Shown: positions 27,126 through 35,771 of the stretch, piece by piece
How positions within the stretch are numbered: the first letter of the stretch is position 1
How the letters are laid out: the number at the start of each line of letters is the position of its first letter
Source: Ignavibacteriales bacterium
Lineage (GTDB): Bacteria; Bacteroidota; Ignavibacteria; Ignavibacteriales; Melioribacteraceae
NCBI GenBank assembly: GCA_016177735.1
Contig: JACOUS010000021.1
Location: 54,076-118,075, forward strand
Length of the DNA stretch: 64,000 bases
Reading direction: 5' to 3'
The notes under the pieces: generated by a model
Database searches by the model: none
Told to the model about the DNA's origin: nothing
The model's input: only the letters and a program-made list of their open reading frames with translations
Program-made: the position numbers and the translations under genes

Positions 27126-28713
27126 CTTCGTGCATCCATGCGTTTATTAGTTTTGCCGCATCCAAAGGATTTTTTGCTACGTAATTGATAATCTTTTCTT
27201 GCTGGTTTTTTTTCAACAGAGCTTCGTCGGAAATTTCATCTTCTAAATCTCCAATCGGCAGACTTTTCTTTTTCGGATAATTCATCTGTGCGGCACTAAC
27301 ATTAACTTCGGGTTTTTGATGCGGCGCCGGCGCGGCAACTGCAAGATCGCCGGGATGAAATGTTCCGATAACAATTCTTTCGCTTTTCAATCTCTTCATC
27401 AAATTCTTCAATACGAGCAGCGAAGCAGCAATTGCTACAACAATAAAAACAAGATTGATCCATTCATTAACATCGGGCAGAAGCGTACTGCTTTCCCCCA
27501 CATTAAAATCTTCAGTCTGCTTAACTTCAAAAGGAATACTTACCAAAGAAAATTGATCGTTTCTTGTTGCGTCGATTCCAACAGCGTTCCTTACAATCTC
27601 TTCCAATTTTTTAAGTTGATCTTGCGAGCGCGGTTCGAAAACAATTTCCGTTTTGTCTCCCTTTTTTACTTCTTTGGGAATATCATTTAGAACAGCGGCA
27701 ACACTAAGTCTTTGAATATTTCCGCTTCCTTCAATTACCTTTTGAAGCGTTTTGCTGATCTCGTAATTCGTTACGGAATTTTCCGCGTTCTGAGCAGTTG
27801 AATCGCTTACAGAAGAACCCTGATTATTTGATTTGATTGTCTGCTCGCTTATTGCAACCTGAGTTTCGGGGTCGTACTGCTCCATTGTTTTTTCAACCTG
27901 ATCAAAATTCAAATCCGCATTTATCTGTACAATTGCATTTCCGTACCCCAAAACATTATCGAGAATCGACTGCGCTTTTTTGGCAAGATAATTTTCTACC
28001 GATTGTTTTATTTCGTACTGCTTTGTTGATGCGAATGCCAAAGGTCCCTCTTCTTCTTCGCTGGAAAGTATGCGCCCCTTTGTATCAATCACGGAAATTT
28101 TGCTTACAGGTAATCCTTCAACACTTCCGGCAACAAGATTCACAATTGATGAAATATTTTCTTTACTGATTTGCGCGCTGCTTTTCAATTTCAATACAAC
28201 GGAAGCTGTTGGAACTTTTTCATCATCCTTGAAAATTGTTTTCTGCGGAATTACAATGTGAACGCGTACGCCTTGCACGCCGTCGAGTTGTCCAATTGTA
28301 CGGGCAAGTTCTCCTTCGAGTGCTCTTTTGTAATTCAGCTTCTGCATGAATTCCGACATGCCCATTGTTGACTTATCAAAAATTTCATAACCGATTACGC
28401 CGGAACTTGGTATTCCTCTGCCGGCAAGTGCCAGCCGAGTTTCGTAAACTTTTTCTTTCGGCACTTTTATCGTCTGCCCGTTATCGTCAATTTTATAGAC
28501 CAGTTTCTGTCCGTTGATATATTCGAGAACTTTGGATGCATCTTCCGGCGAAAGACCCGAATACAAAGTTGTGTAAGTCGGCTCATTCAAGAAAAAGAGC
28601 ATAACTGCAAGCAGTGCGGTCGTAACAATTGCGCCGCCGAATATCATAAATTTTTGTTTTGGACTGAGTTTATTAATTATACCGAGCAGTGCTTGAAATG
28701 GATTTGAGTTCAT
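27115..28713 (-). CDS. fliF: Flagellar MS-ring protein FliF
   Basis: 532 aa with an N-terminal transmembrane helix (KFMIFGGAIVTTALLAVMLF), the YscJ/FliF domain (TLYSGLSPEDASKVLEYING, then ARTIGQLDGVQGVRVHIVIP), the FliF-C domain (LDNVLGYGNAIVQINADLNF), a second transmembrane helix around 430-450 and the FliG-binding C-terminal tail ending MHEDEI. It forms the MS ring, the base on which the motor is built. It lies 2 bp after fliE. Confidence 0.98.
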   Translation of the reverse strand: MNSNPFQALLGIINKLSPKQKFMIFGGAIVTTALLAVMLFFLNEPTYTTLYSGLSPEDASKVLEYINGQKLVYKIDDNGQTIKVPKEKVYETRLALAGRGIPSSGVIGYEIFDKSTMGMSEFMQKLNYKRALEGELARTIGQLDGVQGVRVHIVIPQKTIFKDDEKVPTASVVLKLKSSAQISKENISSIVNLVAGSVEGLPVSKISVIDTKGRILSSEEEEGPLAFASTKQYEIKQSVENYLAKKAQSILDNVLGYGNAIVQINADLNFDQVEKTMEQYDPETQVAISEQTIKSNNQGSSVSDSTAQNAENSVTNYEISKTLQKVIEGSGNIQRLSVAAVLNDIPKEVKKGDKTEIVFEPRSQDQLKKLEEIVRNAVGIDATRNDQFSLVSIPFEVKQTEDFNVGESSTLLPDVNEWINLVFIVVAIAASLLVLKNLMKRLKSERIVIGTFHPGDLAVAAPAPHQKPEVNVSAAQMNYPKKKSLPIGDLEDEISDEALLKKNQQEKIINYVAKNPLDAAKLINAWMHEDEI

Positions 28714-28715
28714 GA

Positions 28716-29006
28716 TTATACGGGCATCCTAATTAGTTCTTTATACATGTCAACTGCTTTGTTGCGGATTTCCATTAACAGTTCGAGACTTGTTTTGGCT
28801 TTCTCGCCGGCAATCATTACTTCATGTAATTCTACACCATTGCCGGAAACAAAATCTTCCATTTTCTTTTCTGATTCTTTTTGAGTTTGATTAACATTAG
28901 TAATCAAATCAGCAAACGGTTTTGTAAAATCATCATCATTAATTTTTTTCTTTGATATAGAATTCAAATTGTTTGCGATGAGATTACCGAATCCTTCTAT
29001 TTTCAT
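28716..29006 (-). CDS. fliE: MS-ring/rod adaptor protein FliE
   Basis: 96 aa with the C-terminal FliE signature GVELHEVMIAGEKAKTSLEL followed by MEIRNKAVDMYKELIRMPV. FliE links the MS ring to the rod and is the first exported rod component. Size and position between flgC-side genes and fliF are canonical. Confidence 0.96.
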   Translation of the reverse strand: MKIEGFGNLIANNLNSISKKKINDDDFTKPFADLITNVNQTQKESEKKMEDFVSGNGVELHEVMIAGEKAKTSLELLMEIRNKAVDMYKELIRMPV

Positions 29007-29008
29007 TT

Positions 29009-29242
29009 TTAACCTCTCCGGTCTATTAACGATCCTACTGTAACGCCGGCAATTCTTCCTTTCGAGTTATAGAATTCATAATCCATAATTTCATTTTGTT
29101 TTGCCGGGTACATGTTTGCAAAAAATTTTTTTTCTTCCAACGTGATATCCGGGGCTGTTGTTTTTTTTGCGGCGGCTGAAGAAGCAGTATTGCCAACATA
29201 CGCCGGTCCGTAATTGCCTACAGAGTTTGTCGTAATTTTCAT
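29009..29242 (-). CDS. Small unknown protein between flgC and fliE
   Basis: 77 aa. Ala/Ser/Thr-rich N-terminus, then EEKKFFANMYPAKQNEIMDY and EFYNSKGRIAGVTVGSLIDR. No signal peptide or membrane segment, and no family that I recognise. It is packed 2 bp from fliE and 1 bp from flgC inside a conserved rod module, so it is probably a real, lineage-specific flagellar component or export substrate (the disordered N-terminus would suit an export signal). Function unknown. Confidence 0.75.
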   Translation of the reverse strand: MKITTNSVGNYGPAYVGNTASSAAAKKTTAPDITLEEKKFFANMYPAKQNEIMDYEFYNSKGRIAGVTVGSLIDRRG

Positions 29243-29243
29243 A

Positions 29244-29744
29244 TTATATCTCCAAAGAATCTTTTATCATCTGTTTGGAAGAATTTAATGCTTGCAGATT
29301 AGCTTCGTAGCTTCTCGTAGCCGCAATCATATCAACCATCTCGTTGATTATGTTTACGTTAGACATTTGCACATAACCTTTTTCATCGGCATCGGGATGT
29401 TCGGGCATAAAAAGTACTTCGCCCGGTTTGGTATCCGTTTTTTCATTTATCTGCAAACCGTCTTTTGAAACTTGAGAATTATTTTGAGGCAGCTCAGTTG
29501 TGTTAATATGATTGGAATCGGTTCTGCTCAACTTGAGGACATTGTTTTCAACGGAAAGATTAGCCGCAAAGCTGTTTTGTTCTTGCAGTACGGTAAGCAT
29601 TTTTCTTTTATATGGTTCGCCGCTTTCGGTACGTACGGAATCAGCATTAGCAATGTTTTGTGAAATAAGGTCCATCTTTTTGCGCTGAATACTCATGCCG
29701 CGCGAGCTTATTTCCAGCCCGAATAGATTGCCGCTTATTTTCAT
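29244..29744 (-). CDS. flgC: Flagellar proximal rod protein FlgC
   Basis: 166 aa with N-terminal MSIQRKKMDLISQNIANADS and the FlgC C-terminus YVQMSNVNIINEMVDMIAAT followed by RSYEANLQALNSSKQMIKDS. It is a proximal rod subunit exported by the flagellar system. It overlaps flgB by 4 bp, the usual flgB-flgC-fliE order. Confidence 0.96.
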   Translation of the reverse strand: MKISGNLFGLEISSRGMSIQRKKMDLISQNIANADSVRTESGEPYKRKMLTVLQEQNSFAANLSVENNVLKLSRTDSNHINTTELPQNNSQVSKDGLQINEKTDTKPGEVLFMPEHPDADEKGYVQMSNVNIINEMVDMIAATRSYEANLQALNSSKQMIKDSLEI

Positions 29745-30133
29745 AATTTACCTCCGCCTTTAATTACATTCTGAATGCTTCTGTAATATTCCCCCACTTT
29801 CTTAGAAGCAAATTTGAACCGCAGTGTGTTCTCTGCAAGTTCTGTCATTTCTCTTTCGATGCTAACATTGTTAATTCCCGAAAGAGCATTCTCATTGTTA
29901 TCGTAAACGATTTCAAATCCGCTTTCCTGATTACCGGAACCGGCAGATGTGATGTGTTTGCTTTCGGAAGTTTTCAGAAATGAATTGACGTTTTCATCGA
30001 AAAGATTTTTGAACACCAAATCTTCTCTTTTGTAATTCTCGGTGCCGACATTGGCAATGTTACGCGAGATTACTTTATTTTTTTCTGCGCAGTAGCCTAA
30101 AAGATTTTGGAGTAACTTTACCGATGATGCCAT
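29741..30133 (-). CDS. flgB: Flagellar proximal rod protein FlgB
   Basis: 130 aa with the rod-type N-terminus (LLGYCAEKNKVISRNIANVG, then TENYKREDLVFKNL) and the C-terminal helix INNVSIEREMTELAENTLRF. It is the first rod gene of the basal-body operon. A sigma-54-like promoter candidate stands 33 bp upstream of its ATG. Confidence 0.94.
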   Translation of the reverse strand: MASSVKLLQNLLGYCAEKNKVISRNIANVGTENYKREDLVFKNLFDENVNSFLKTSESKHITSAGSGNQESGFEIVYDNNENALSGINNVSIEREMTELAENTLRFKFASKKVGEYYRSIQNVIKGGGKL

Positions 30134-30165
30134 ACATTCTTTTTTCGGTTGTTTTAACTATTCTA

Positions 30166-30181
30166 CCCAAATCGAATGCCA
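30166..30181 (-). promoter_or_regulatory. Candidate sigma-54-like promoter for the flgB operon
   Basis: On the minus strand TGGCATTCGATTTGGG: a good -24 box (TGGCAT) and TTG at -12, but GG in place of GC. The -12 end is 33 bp before the flgB ATG, giving a leader of about 20 nt. It fits the presence of an NtrC-type activator and kinase pair in the window. Candidate only. Confidence 0.35.
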
Positions 30182-30260
30182 GCGTCAAAAAATTAGATTT
30201 TAGTGCAAATGCTTTAAGATGGCTTATTAAATATGGCTAAATATGAACAGTTGGAAGTTA

Positions 30261-30506
30261 TTACTCAGAATAGTCGAGCAGAATACTTTTGGTCTGTCCG
30301 CACGAGCAGATGAACTTAATTTCTTTAATGGCGTCGTTGGCATCTTTCTTCAGATAAATTTTTACGCCTTCATGCTCGTCCTCTTCAAGAGTAACGCGGC
30401 AGAGACCTTTAATTTCGGCATCTGCGGCTTTGATAAGATTTCCGCTGTTGAGGGAATTTTTGCTGTAGATATCTTTTACGAGTGAATCTTCAAATTGATT
30501 GCTCAT
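30261..30506 (-). CDS. Small unknown protein downstream of cheB
   Basis: 81 aa, acidic, with a C-terminal CxC motif (IKFICSCGQTKSILLDYSE) that could bind a metal if paired in a dimer. The middle (GLCRVTLEEDEHEGVKIYLK) looks like a small beta-sheet. No family recognised. It follows cheB by 1 bp, so it belongs to the chemotaxis operon as its last gene before the rod operon. Confidence 0.7.
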   Translation of the reverse strand: MSNQFEDSLVKDIYSKNSLNSGNLIKAADAEIKGLCRVTLEEDEHEGVKIYLKKDANDAIKEIKFICSCGQTKSILLDYSE

Positions 30507-30507
30507 A

Positions 30508-31575
30508 TTATAACACCTTGTTAATCATTTCAGGAATTTTTTCGAGCGGCAAAACTGAATCGGCAAGCCCGCCTTCAACAATTGCTTTCGGCATTCCGTA
30601 AACAACGCAAGTCTGTTCATCTTGCGCGATACAATGACCGCCCAAAGTTTTTAAATTTTTGATCGCTTCCAAACCGTCTTTTCCCATGCCGGTCATAATA
30701 ACTCCAAGTGTTGATTTACCATAATATTCAACAACAGAATTAATCATGACATCAACAGAAGGACGATGCAAAGTATTGTTCGGCTCCGAAGATATTTCTA
30801 TAACGGTGTTCGTAAGATTCATTTTTTTTAATTTCATGTGGAAGCCGCCGGGTGCAATGTAAATAAAACCGTCTTGAACCGGCTCGCCGTTCTCGGCTTC
30901 TTTCACAGTTAATCCGCACATGCTGTTCAAACGATCGGCAAGCGACTTGGTAAATTTCGGCGGCATATGCTGAACAATAAAAATCGGCACTTTAATTTTA
31001 TCGGAAAGCATCGGCAATACTTTCTGAAGTGAAAGCGGACCGCCAGTTGAGATTCCAAGCGCTACTGCTCTGTATCCTGCTTTCGGTAATTCTTTCTGCG
31101 CAGTTACAACAGCAGAAGACTGGGATGTTTTAGTCAGCGATCTTAATCTCTTCAGTCTTTCGCTCAATTGTTTTTGTTTAACAATTTCTTTGACTTTTGA
31201 GATTAGATCTTCTTTTATCTTGGTGATGTTGATATTCACATAAGACATTTCTTTGGGAATAAAATCAACAGCGCCCCATTCCAAAGCTTTAATTGTTGCT
31301 TCGGCACCTTCTGTTGTTAAAGAGCTAACCATTAAAACGGAAGTCGGACAATCCGCCATTATTTTTTTAAGAGCGGTCAGCCCGTCCATAACCGGCATTT
31401 CGATATCAAGCGTAACAATATCCGGTTTAAGATTTTTTACAACATCATAACCTTCTTGCCCGTTTTTAGCGGTTGAAATTACTTTAATATCCGGATCGCT
31501 TTCGAGCATAAGCGAAAGCGATTTGCGCATGAACGCAGAATCATCAATAACAACAACGGAAATTTTACGATCCAA
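30508..31575 (-). CDS. cheB: Chemotaxis methylesterase/glutaminase CheB
   Basis: 355 aa: receiver domain with acidic pair at IDDSAFMRK and phospho-acceptor Asp57 (TLDIEMPVMDG), a linker, and a C-terminal methylesterase with the catalytic Ser in ALGISTGGP, His in FIVQHMPPKFTKSLA and Asp in GVIMTGMGKDGL. It demethylates chemoreceptors during adaptation, opposing CheR, which is in the same operon. It overlaps cheA by 11 bp. Confidence 0.97.
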   Translation of the reverse strand: MDRKISVVVIDDSAFMRKSLSLMLESDPDIKVISTAKNGQEGYDVVKNLKPDIVTLDIEMPVMDGLTALKKIMADCPTSVLMVSSLTTEGAEATIKALEWGAVDFIPKEMSYVNINITKIKEDLISKVKEIVKQKQLSERLKRLRSLTKTSQSSAVVTAQKELPKAGYRAVALGISTGGPLSLQKVLPMLSDKIKVPIFIVQHMPPKFTKSLADRLNSMCGLTVKEAENGEPVQDGFIYIAPGGFHMKLKKMNLTNTVIEISSEPNNTLHRPSVDVMINSVVEYYGKSTLGVIMTGMGKDGLEAIKNLKTLGGHCIAQDEQTCVVYGMPKAIVEGGLADSVLPLEKIPEMINKVL

Positions 31576-33322
31576 GCTTGTGTTCCAGTTTACTAAAGAG
31601 TTCGTTAATATCGAGAATTATAACAACGGTGCCGTCTCCCATAATTGTTGAACCGGCGATGCCGTCTAACTTGCCGAGATAATCGCCAAGAGATTTTATT
31701 ACAATTTCTTGCTGCCCGACTAAATCATCAACTTTAATTCCGAATCTTTTTTCTGCGATGCCTACTTCAACAATATACTGCCAGTCTTTCGATTTATCTT
31801 TTCCGTTTCCGGTGTGCCCCAATAATTCATCGAGACCAACAATCGGCAGAATCGAATCGCGAAGATTGATAACTTCTTTGCCGCGTATGGTTTCAATCTG
31901 ATCATAATTAACACGAATGACTTCAATAACCGAATGGAGCGGAATAACAAGTGTTTGTTCGAAAGCTTTAACAATCATGCCCGAAATAATTGCCAGCGTG
32001 AGCGGAAGCCTGAGCACAAAAGTTGAGCCCTTTCCTATTTCAGATTCAACTGAGATTGTACCGCGTAATTTTGTAACATTGGTTTTAACAACATCCATTC
32101 CCACGCCGCGCCCGGAAACATTTGTAACAACTTCCGCTGTCGAAAAGCCCGGATGGAAAATTAAATTGTATGTATCTTGTTTGGAAAGTTCTTTTGCTTT
32201 CTCTCTCGTAATAAATCCTTTGGTAACCGCCTTCTCTTTAATCATTTCCGGGTCGATGCCTTTGCCGTCGTCAACAACTTTTATTACAATGTTGTTGCCT
32301 TCGTGATCGGCAGTGAGGTGCACGGTGCCTTTGCGGATTTTGCCTTTCTGTTCTCTATCAGCCGGTTTTTCGATTCCGTGATCAATTGCATTTCTGATAA
32401 GATGCACAAGCGGATCGTTAATTTCTTCGATCAAGTTTTTATCAACTTCGGTATCTTCACCCTGAATTACGAGTTCAACTTCTTTGTTCAATTCTTTGCA
32501 CATATCACGAACAACACGCGGAAAACGGTTGAACACCTTTGCAATTTTTATCATTCTCAATTTCATCACGACAAGCTGAAGTTCTGTCGTCATCAGGTCA
32601 ATCAATTTGGTCGCGTCAGCCAAATCTTTTGCAAAAACCGTCCCTTCGTTTTCAAGGGCAAACTGTGCGTTAACTTGTGCAAGCCGGTTTCTGCCGAGCA
32701 CAATCTCCGATGCAATATTTAACAATGCATCAAGCCGGTCAACATCAACACGAATCGTATTGTCTGCTTTTTTCGTTTCAACCGGCGCGGCTTTTTGTAA
32801 GATCTCTTTGACCGGCTGGTTTTCTTTCTGCGCAGCTTCGTTACTTGCCGGCACTTCAATCTTTATTTCTTCCTGAAAGGATAACTCCGGTACATAACTT
32901 TCAATATTTTCCAGCAGCGCAACTAATGCCGCATTTACACGTTCAGTATCTGTGTTTTCATTTTTTTCATTTTCGATTTTATCGAGCAGATCTTTTATTG
33001 TATCGTAACCGAGAATAATCCCGTCCATTAAATTCAAGTTGAGTTTAATCTCGCCCTTTCTCAACTTGTTCAGAATATCTTCGCACTTGTGAGTAACTTC
33101 AGGGAGTTTCTCCAATCCTAAAAAACCGGATGTTCCTTTTATCGTATGGAAGGAACGGAAAATTTGATTCAGCAGATCCAAATCATCCGGTCTCTTTTCG
33201 AGGTCCATCAAATCAACATTTAACTTCTCAAGAATTTCTTTAGTCTCAAGCAAAAAGCTGTCAACAATTTCCTTCATTTCAGGATCAACAAGCATCGGAT
33301 TTTGCATCACGCGTTCCATCAT
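31565..33322 (-). CDS. cheA: Chemotaxis histidine kinase CheA
   Basis: 585 aa. HPt domain with phosphorylated His59 (FRSFHTIKGTSGFLG), a very short linker without an obvious P2 domain, dimerisation helices, ATPase with N box VHLIRNAIDHGIEKP, G1 VVDDGKGIDPEM and G2 GRGVGMDVVKTNV, then a CheW-like domain (LVIPLHSVIEVIRVNY). It phosphorylates CheY and CheB. Absence of a clear CheY/CheB-binding P2 domain explains the somewhat short length. No separate cheW gene is in the window. Confidence 0.97.
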   Translation of the reverse strand: MMERVMQNPMLVDPEMKEIVDSFLLETKEILEKLNVDLMDLEKRPDDLDLLNQIFRSFHTIKGTSGFLGLEKLPEVTHKCEDILNKLRKGEIKLNLNLMDGIILGYDTIKDLLDKIENEKNENTDTERVNAALVALLENIESYVPELSFQEEIKIEVPASNEAAQKENQPVKEILQKAAPVETKKADNTIRVDVDRLDALLNIASEIVLGRNRLAQVNAQFALENEGTVFAKDLADATKLIDLMTTELQLVVMKLRMIKIAKVFNRFPRVVRDMCKELNKEVELVIQGEDTEVDKNLIEEINDPLVHLIRNAIDHGIEKPADREQKGKIRKGTVHLTADHEGNNIVIKVVDDGKGIDPEMIKEKAVTKGFITREKAKELSKQDTYNLIFHPGFSTAEVVTNVSGRGVGMDVVKTNVTKLRGTISVESEIGKGSTFVLRLPLTLAIISGMIVKAFEQTLVIPLHSVIEVIRVNYDQIETIRGKEVINLRDSILPIVGLDELLGHTGNGKDKSKDWQYIVEVGIAEKRFGIKVDDLVGQQEIVIKSLGDYLGKLDGIAGSTIMGDGTVVIILDINELFSKLEHKLGS

Positions 33323-34080
33323 TTTGTAAAGAGTTTATCAATTTCTTCTTGAGAAGCTTTTTTACTGCTGTTCATCAAATTATCCGCAAGCGCTTGATGT
33401 TTGCCTGTTCTGTCGTATTCGGCATTTTCGTTGAATGACCTTTCATCTAAGTGACCGGCGCTTTCCAATCCGGGAAGAACGGCTTCGGTCTGTTTACCCA
33501 GATCAAACAACAGCGAAGCAAGACGTTTCTGTACTGATTGAATCAAATGATTAACCGAAGCGAGCTGCTGCGCTGTAATATCCTGAACTTGCAAAGAGAT
33601 AGTAATATTCGATGAGTCGTTTTCGATTTTGCGAATGATGCTGTCGAGAGATATAACTTTATTTTCGAGATCATCAATGCATAAGCTCGATTTAAGACTA
33701 TCGTAAGTGCCGTTCAGCGGTTTCAATTCATCGCCGAAGCGGTCTAATGCAACTCTTTGATTAAAGAACCCGTTCCTCAAATCAATCAATTCGTTTTTAA
33801 TTCTTGTCATGTCCGTTGCCATTGAATCAACGATATCAAGAATTTCGCTGGTGGCTATTTCGGTAGCATATGTAACATTATTTATTTGATTCGCCGCCTT
33901 TGGAATTTTGCTTGTGCTGTCATGAATAGAATTATTTACATTTTCCAGTAGAGGAACTATATCATGCATAAAATCTATTATCTTTTGAAAAACCGGAACG
34001 ATTTTCTGCCCGAAGACAAAAAATTGTTTTAGATCGCCCAGCTTTTGGAAAACTTGTTCCATGTTTGATTGGTTATCCAT
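33319..34080 (-). CDS. cheZ: CheZ-type CheY-P phosphatase
   Basis: A long helical protein of about 253 aa. The active-site helix reads LQVQDITAQQLASVNHLIQ; Asp167 and Gln171 (D-x-x-x-Q) match the spacing of the catalytic Asp143/Gln147 of enteric CheZ. The C-terminus SQEEIDKLFTK resembles the CheZ tail that captures CheY. I start at the ATG at 34080, preceded by GGAGAAGG; an earlier ATG at 34092 lies over that ribosome binding site. Overall similarity to CheZ is low apart from these motifs. Position between cheY and cheA supports the call. It would dephosphorylate CheY-P to end the switching signal. Confidence 0.82.
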   Translation of the reverse strand: MDNQSNMEQVFQKLGDLKQFFVFGQKIVPVFQKIIDFMHDIVPLLENVNNSIHDSTSKIPKAANQINNVTYATEIATSEILDIVDSMATDMTRIKNELIDLRNGFFNQRVALDRFGDELKPLNGTYDSLKSSLCIDDLENKVISLDSIIRKIENDSSNITISLQVQDITAQQLASVNHLIQSVQKRLASLLFDLGKQTEAVLPGLESAGHLDERSFNENAEYDRTGKHQALADNLMNSSKKASQEEIDKLFTK

Positions 34081-34093
34081 AACCTTCTCCATA

Positions 34094-34471
34094 TTAAACG
34101 CTTGCTAATATTTGGTCAATTTTTTCTTTCAGCACTTGTGGCGTAAACGGTTTAACAACGTAATTGTTTACTTTTGCCTGAAGAGCTTCAAGAATATCTT
34201 CTTTCAAACCTCGTGTTGTAACCATCAGAATTGGAATATTATTAATCCTTTCATGAGAGCGGATTGCTTTCACAAGTTCGAGACCGGTGAATTCCGGCAT
34301 ATTCCAATCGGTGATTACAAAATTTATTGATCCGTCAGAATCAAGTTTGGTGATTGCTTCTCTGCCGTCCCCGGCTTCAACGAAAGAATCGTAACCGATG
34401 CTCTTCAAAGAGTTGGCAACAATTCTGCGCATTGTAACCGAATCATCTACAACCAAAAATTTTAATCCCAT
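34094..34471 (-). CDS. cheY: Chemotaxis response regulator CheY
   Basis: 125-aa single receiver domain close to enteric CheY: FLVVDDSVTMRRIVANSLKS, phospho-acceptor Asp55 in VITDWNMPEFTGLELVKAIR, the Thr of LMVTTRG and the Lys of VVKPFTP. The WNMP motif and its neighbours cheZ and cheA make it the likely motor-binding CheY. Confidence 0.96.
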   Translation of the reverse strand: MGLKFLVVDDSVTMRRIVANSLKSIGYDSFVEAGDGREAITKLDSDGSINFVITDWNMPEFTGLELVKAIRSHERINNIPILMVTTRGLKEDILEALQAKVNNYVVKPFTPQVLKEKIDQILASV

Positions 34472-34483
34472 TTTAAACTCCCG

Positions 34484-34849
34484 CTAATTCAAGTATTTAG
34501 AAACTTCATAAAGAACGCGTTTCGGATCGAAAGGCTTTATCAAATAAGAATTGGCACCGCATTCCAAGCCGCGTTGAATATCTTCGTTGTTACCCAATGA
34601 AGAAAGAATGATAATCGGCAAGTCTTTGAATTCTGAATTGTTCCTAACAGATGCAATCAACTGGTAACCGTCAACATTCGGCATATTTAGATCCGTTAAT
34701 AAAAGATCCACTTTGTTAGCCGGCAGTTTTTCGAGCGCTTCCATCCCATCCGAACATGTAATTATCTCGTAGCCTTTTACAGTTAAAGCTACCGATACAA
34801 ATTTTCTGATTGTAGGAGAATCATCAGCAACAAGAATTACCCTTTTCAT
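34484..34849 (-). CDS. Single-domain response regulator (CheY-like, second copy)
   Basis: 121 aa: LVADDSPTIRKFVSVALTVK, phospho-acceptor Asp53 in LLLTDLNMPNVDGYQLIASV and conserved Lys in SYLIKPFDPKRVLYEVSKYL. It is more like the stand-alone regulators of gliding or twitching systems than like motor CheY. It may be a phosphate sink or may signal to another output. It lies 12 bp before cheY in transcription order. Confidence 0.93.
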   Translation of the reverse strand: MKRVILVADDSPTIRKFVSVALTVKGYEIITCSDGMEALEKLPANKVDLLLTDLNMPNVDGYQLIASVRNNSEFKDLPIIILSSLGNNEDIQRGLECGANSYLIKPFDPKRVLYEVSKYLN

Positions 34850-34858
34850 GATCTATCA

Positions 34859-35764
34859 CTACTCCTTTTGATAACCAATTGTTTTGGGAAAGCTTACCAG
34901 GCTGAATGCTTTTGAGATGCCTTGTAAAGTTTCCGAATATCCTATAAACAAATAACCGCCTCTGTTAAGTGAATTATACAAATGCGAAACCACTTTTATT
35001 TTTGAAGCGGTATCAAAATAAATAAGCACGTTGGCACAAATGATCACGTCAAAGTTCAACATTGTCTTCATCATAAAATCATCGTAAAGATTTGCAACCT
35101 TGAACGTTGCCATCTTTTTAATTTCGGGCGCAACTTCAAAAAGTCCGGCATTACTTTTAAAGTATTTTTTCAAATAATACGGCGGTGCGTTGCGTATCGA
35201 GTATTCTTTATAAACAGCATGATTAGCAACATCTACAATTGATGCGCTTATATCGGTACCGAAAATTTCGAGTTCTACATTAGGGTATTTCGGTTTTACA
35301 AGGTCCTGAAAAACCATTGCAATAGAATAAGCTTCTTCACCGGAAGAACTTGCCGCACTCCAAACACGAATTTTATTTTTATTTAAAAGAGCTTTGTTTG
35401 TAATCAATTGCGGAAAAATTTGCGAAGCCAATGCGTCCAGCTGCGGCTGATTACGAAAAAAGAAAGTTTCGTTTATTGTAATTGCTTCATAAAAATACTT
35501 TCGTTCTTCCGAAAATCCGCTTCCCCCTTTTTTTAATAAAGAAAAATACTCTTCGAAATTTTTCAAACCGAGAAATGTAATTCTTCTTTGCAAACGGCTT
35601 TCCAGCAAATATTTTTTGTTGTCCTGAAAATAAATGCCGGTGCTTTCATAGATGTATTTTCTAATTTCCTGGAACAAAGACACGGAAAGAAAAAGCTGTT
35701 TTGGCAGAGTTGAAGCTAAGCTTTGACTTAAATCCGGCAATTTTAGTTCAGTAAGTTGGTTCAT
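34859..35764 (-). CDS. cheR: Chemoreceptor methyltransferase CheR
   Basis: 301 aa with the CheR N-terminal helical domain (GIYFQDNKKYLLESRLQRRI) and the SAM-dependent methyltransferase domain: YEAITINETFFFRNQPQLDA, IRVWSAASSSGEEAYSIAMV, EIFGTDISASIVDVANHAVY and FDVIICANVLIYFD. It methylates chemoreceptor glutamates. Complete. Confidence 0.96.
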   Translation of the reverse strand: MNQLTELKLPDLSQSLASTLPKQLFLSVSLFQEIRKYIYESTGIYFQDNKKYLLESRLQRRITFLGLKNFEEYFSLLKKGGSGFSEERKYFYEAITINETFFFRNQPQLDALASQIFPQLITNKALLNKNKIRVWSAASSSGEEAYSIAMVFQDLVKPKYPNVELEIFGTDISASIVDVANHAVYKEYSIRNAPPYYLKKYFKSNAGLFEVAPEIKKMATFKVANLYDDFMMKTMLNFDVIICANVLIYFDTASKIKVVSHLYNSLNRGGYLFIGYSETLQGISKAFSLVSFPKTIGYQKE

Positions 35765-35771
35765 AGTGTTT

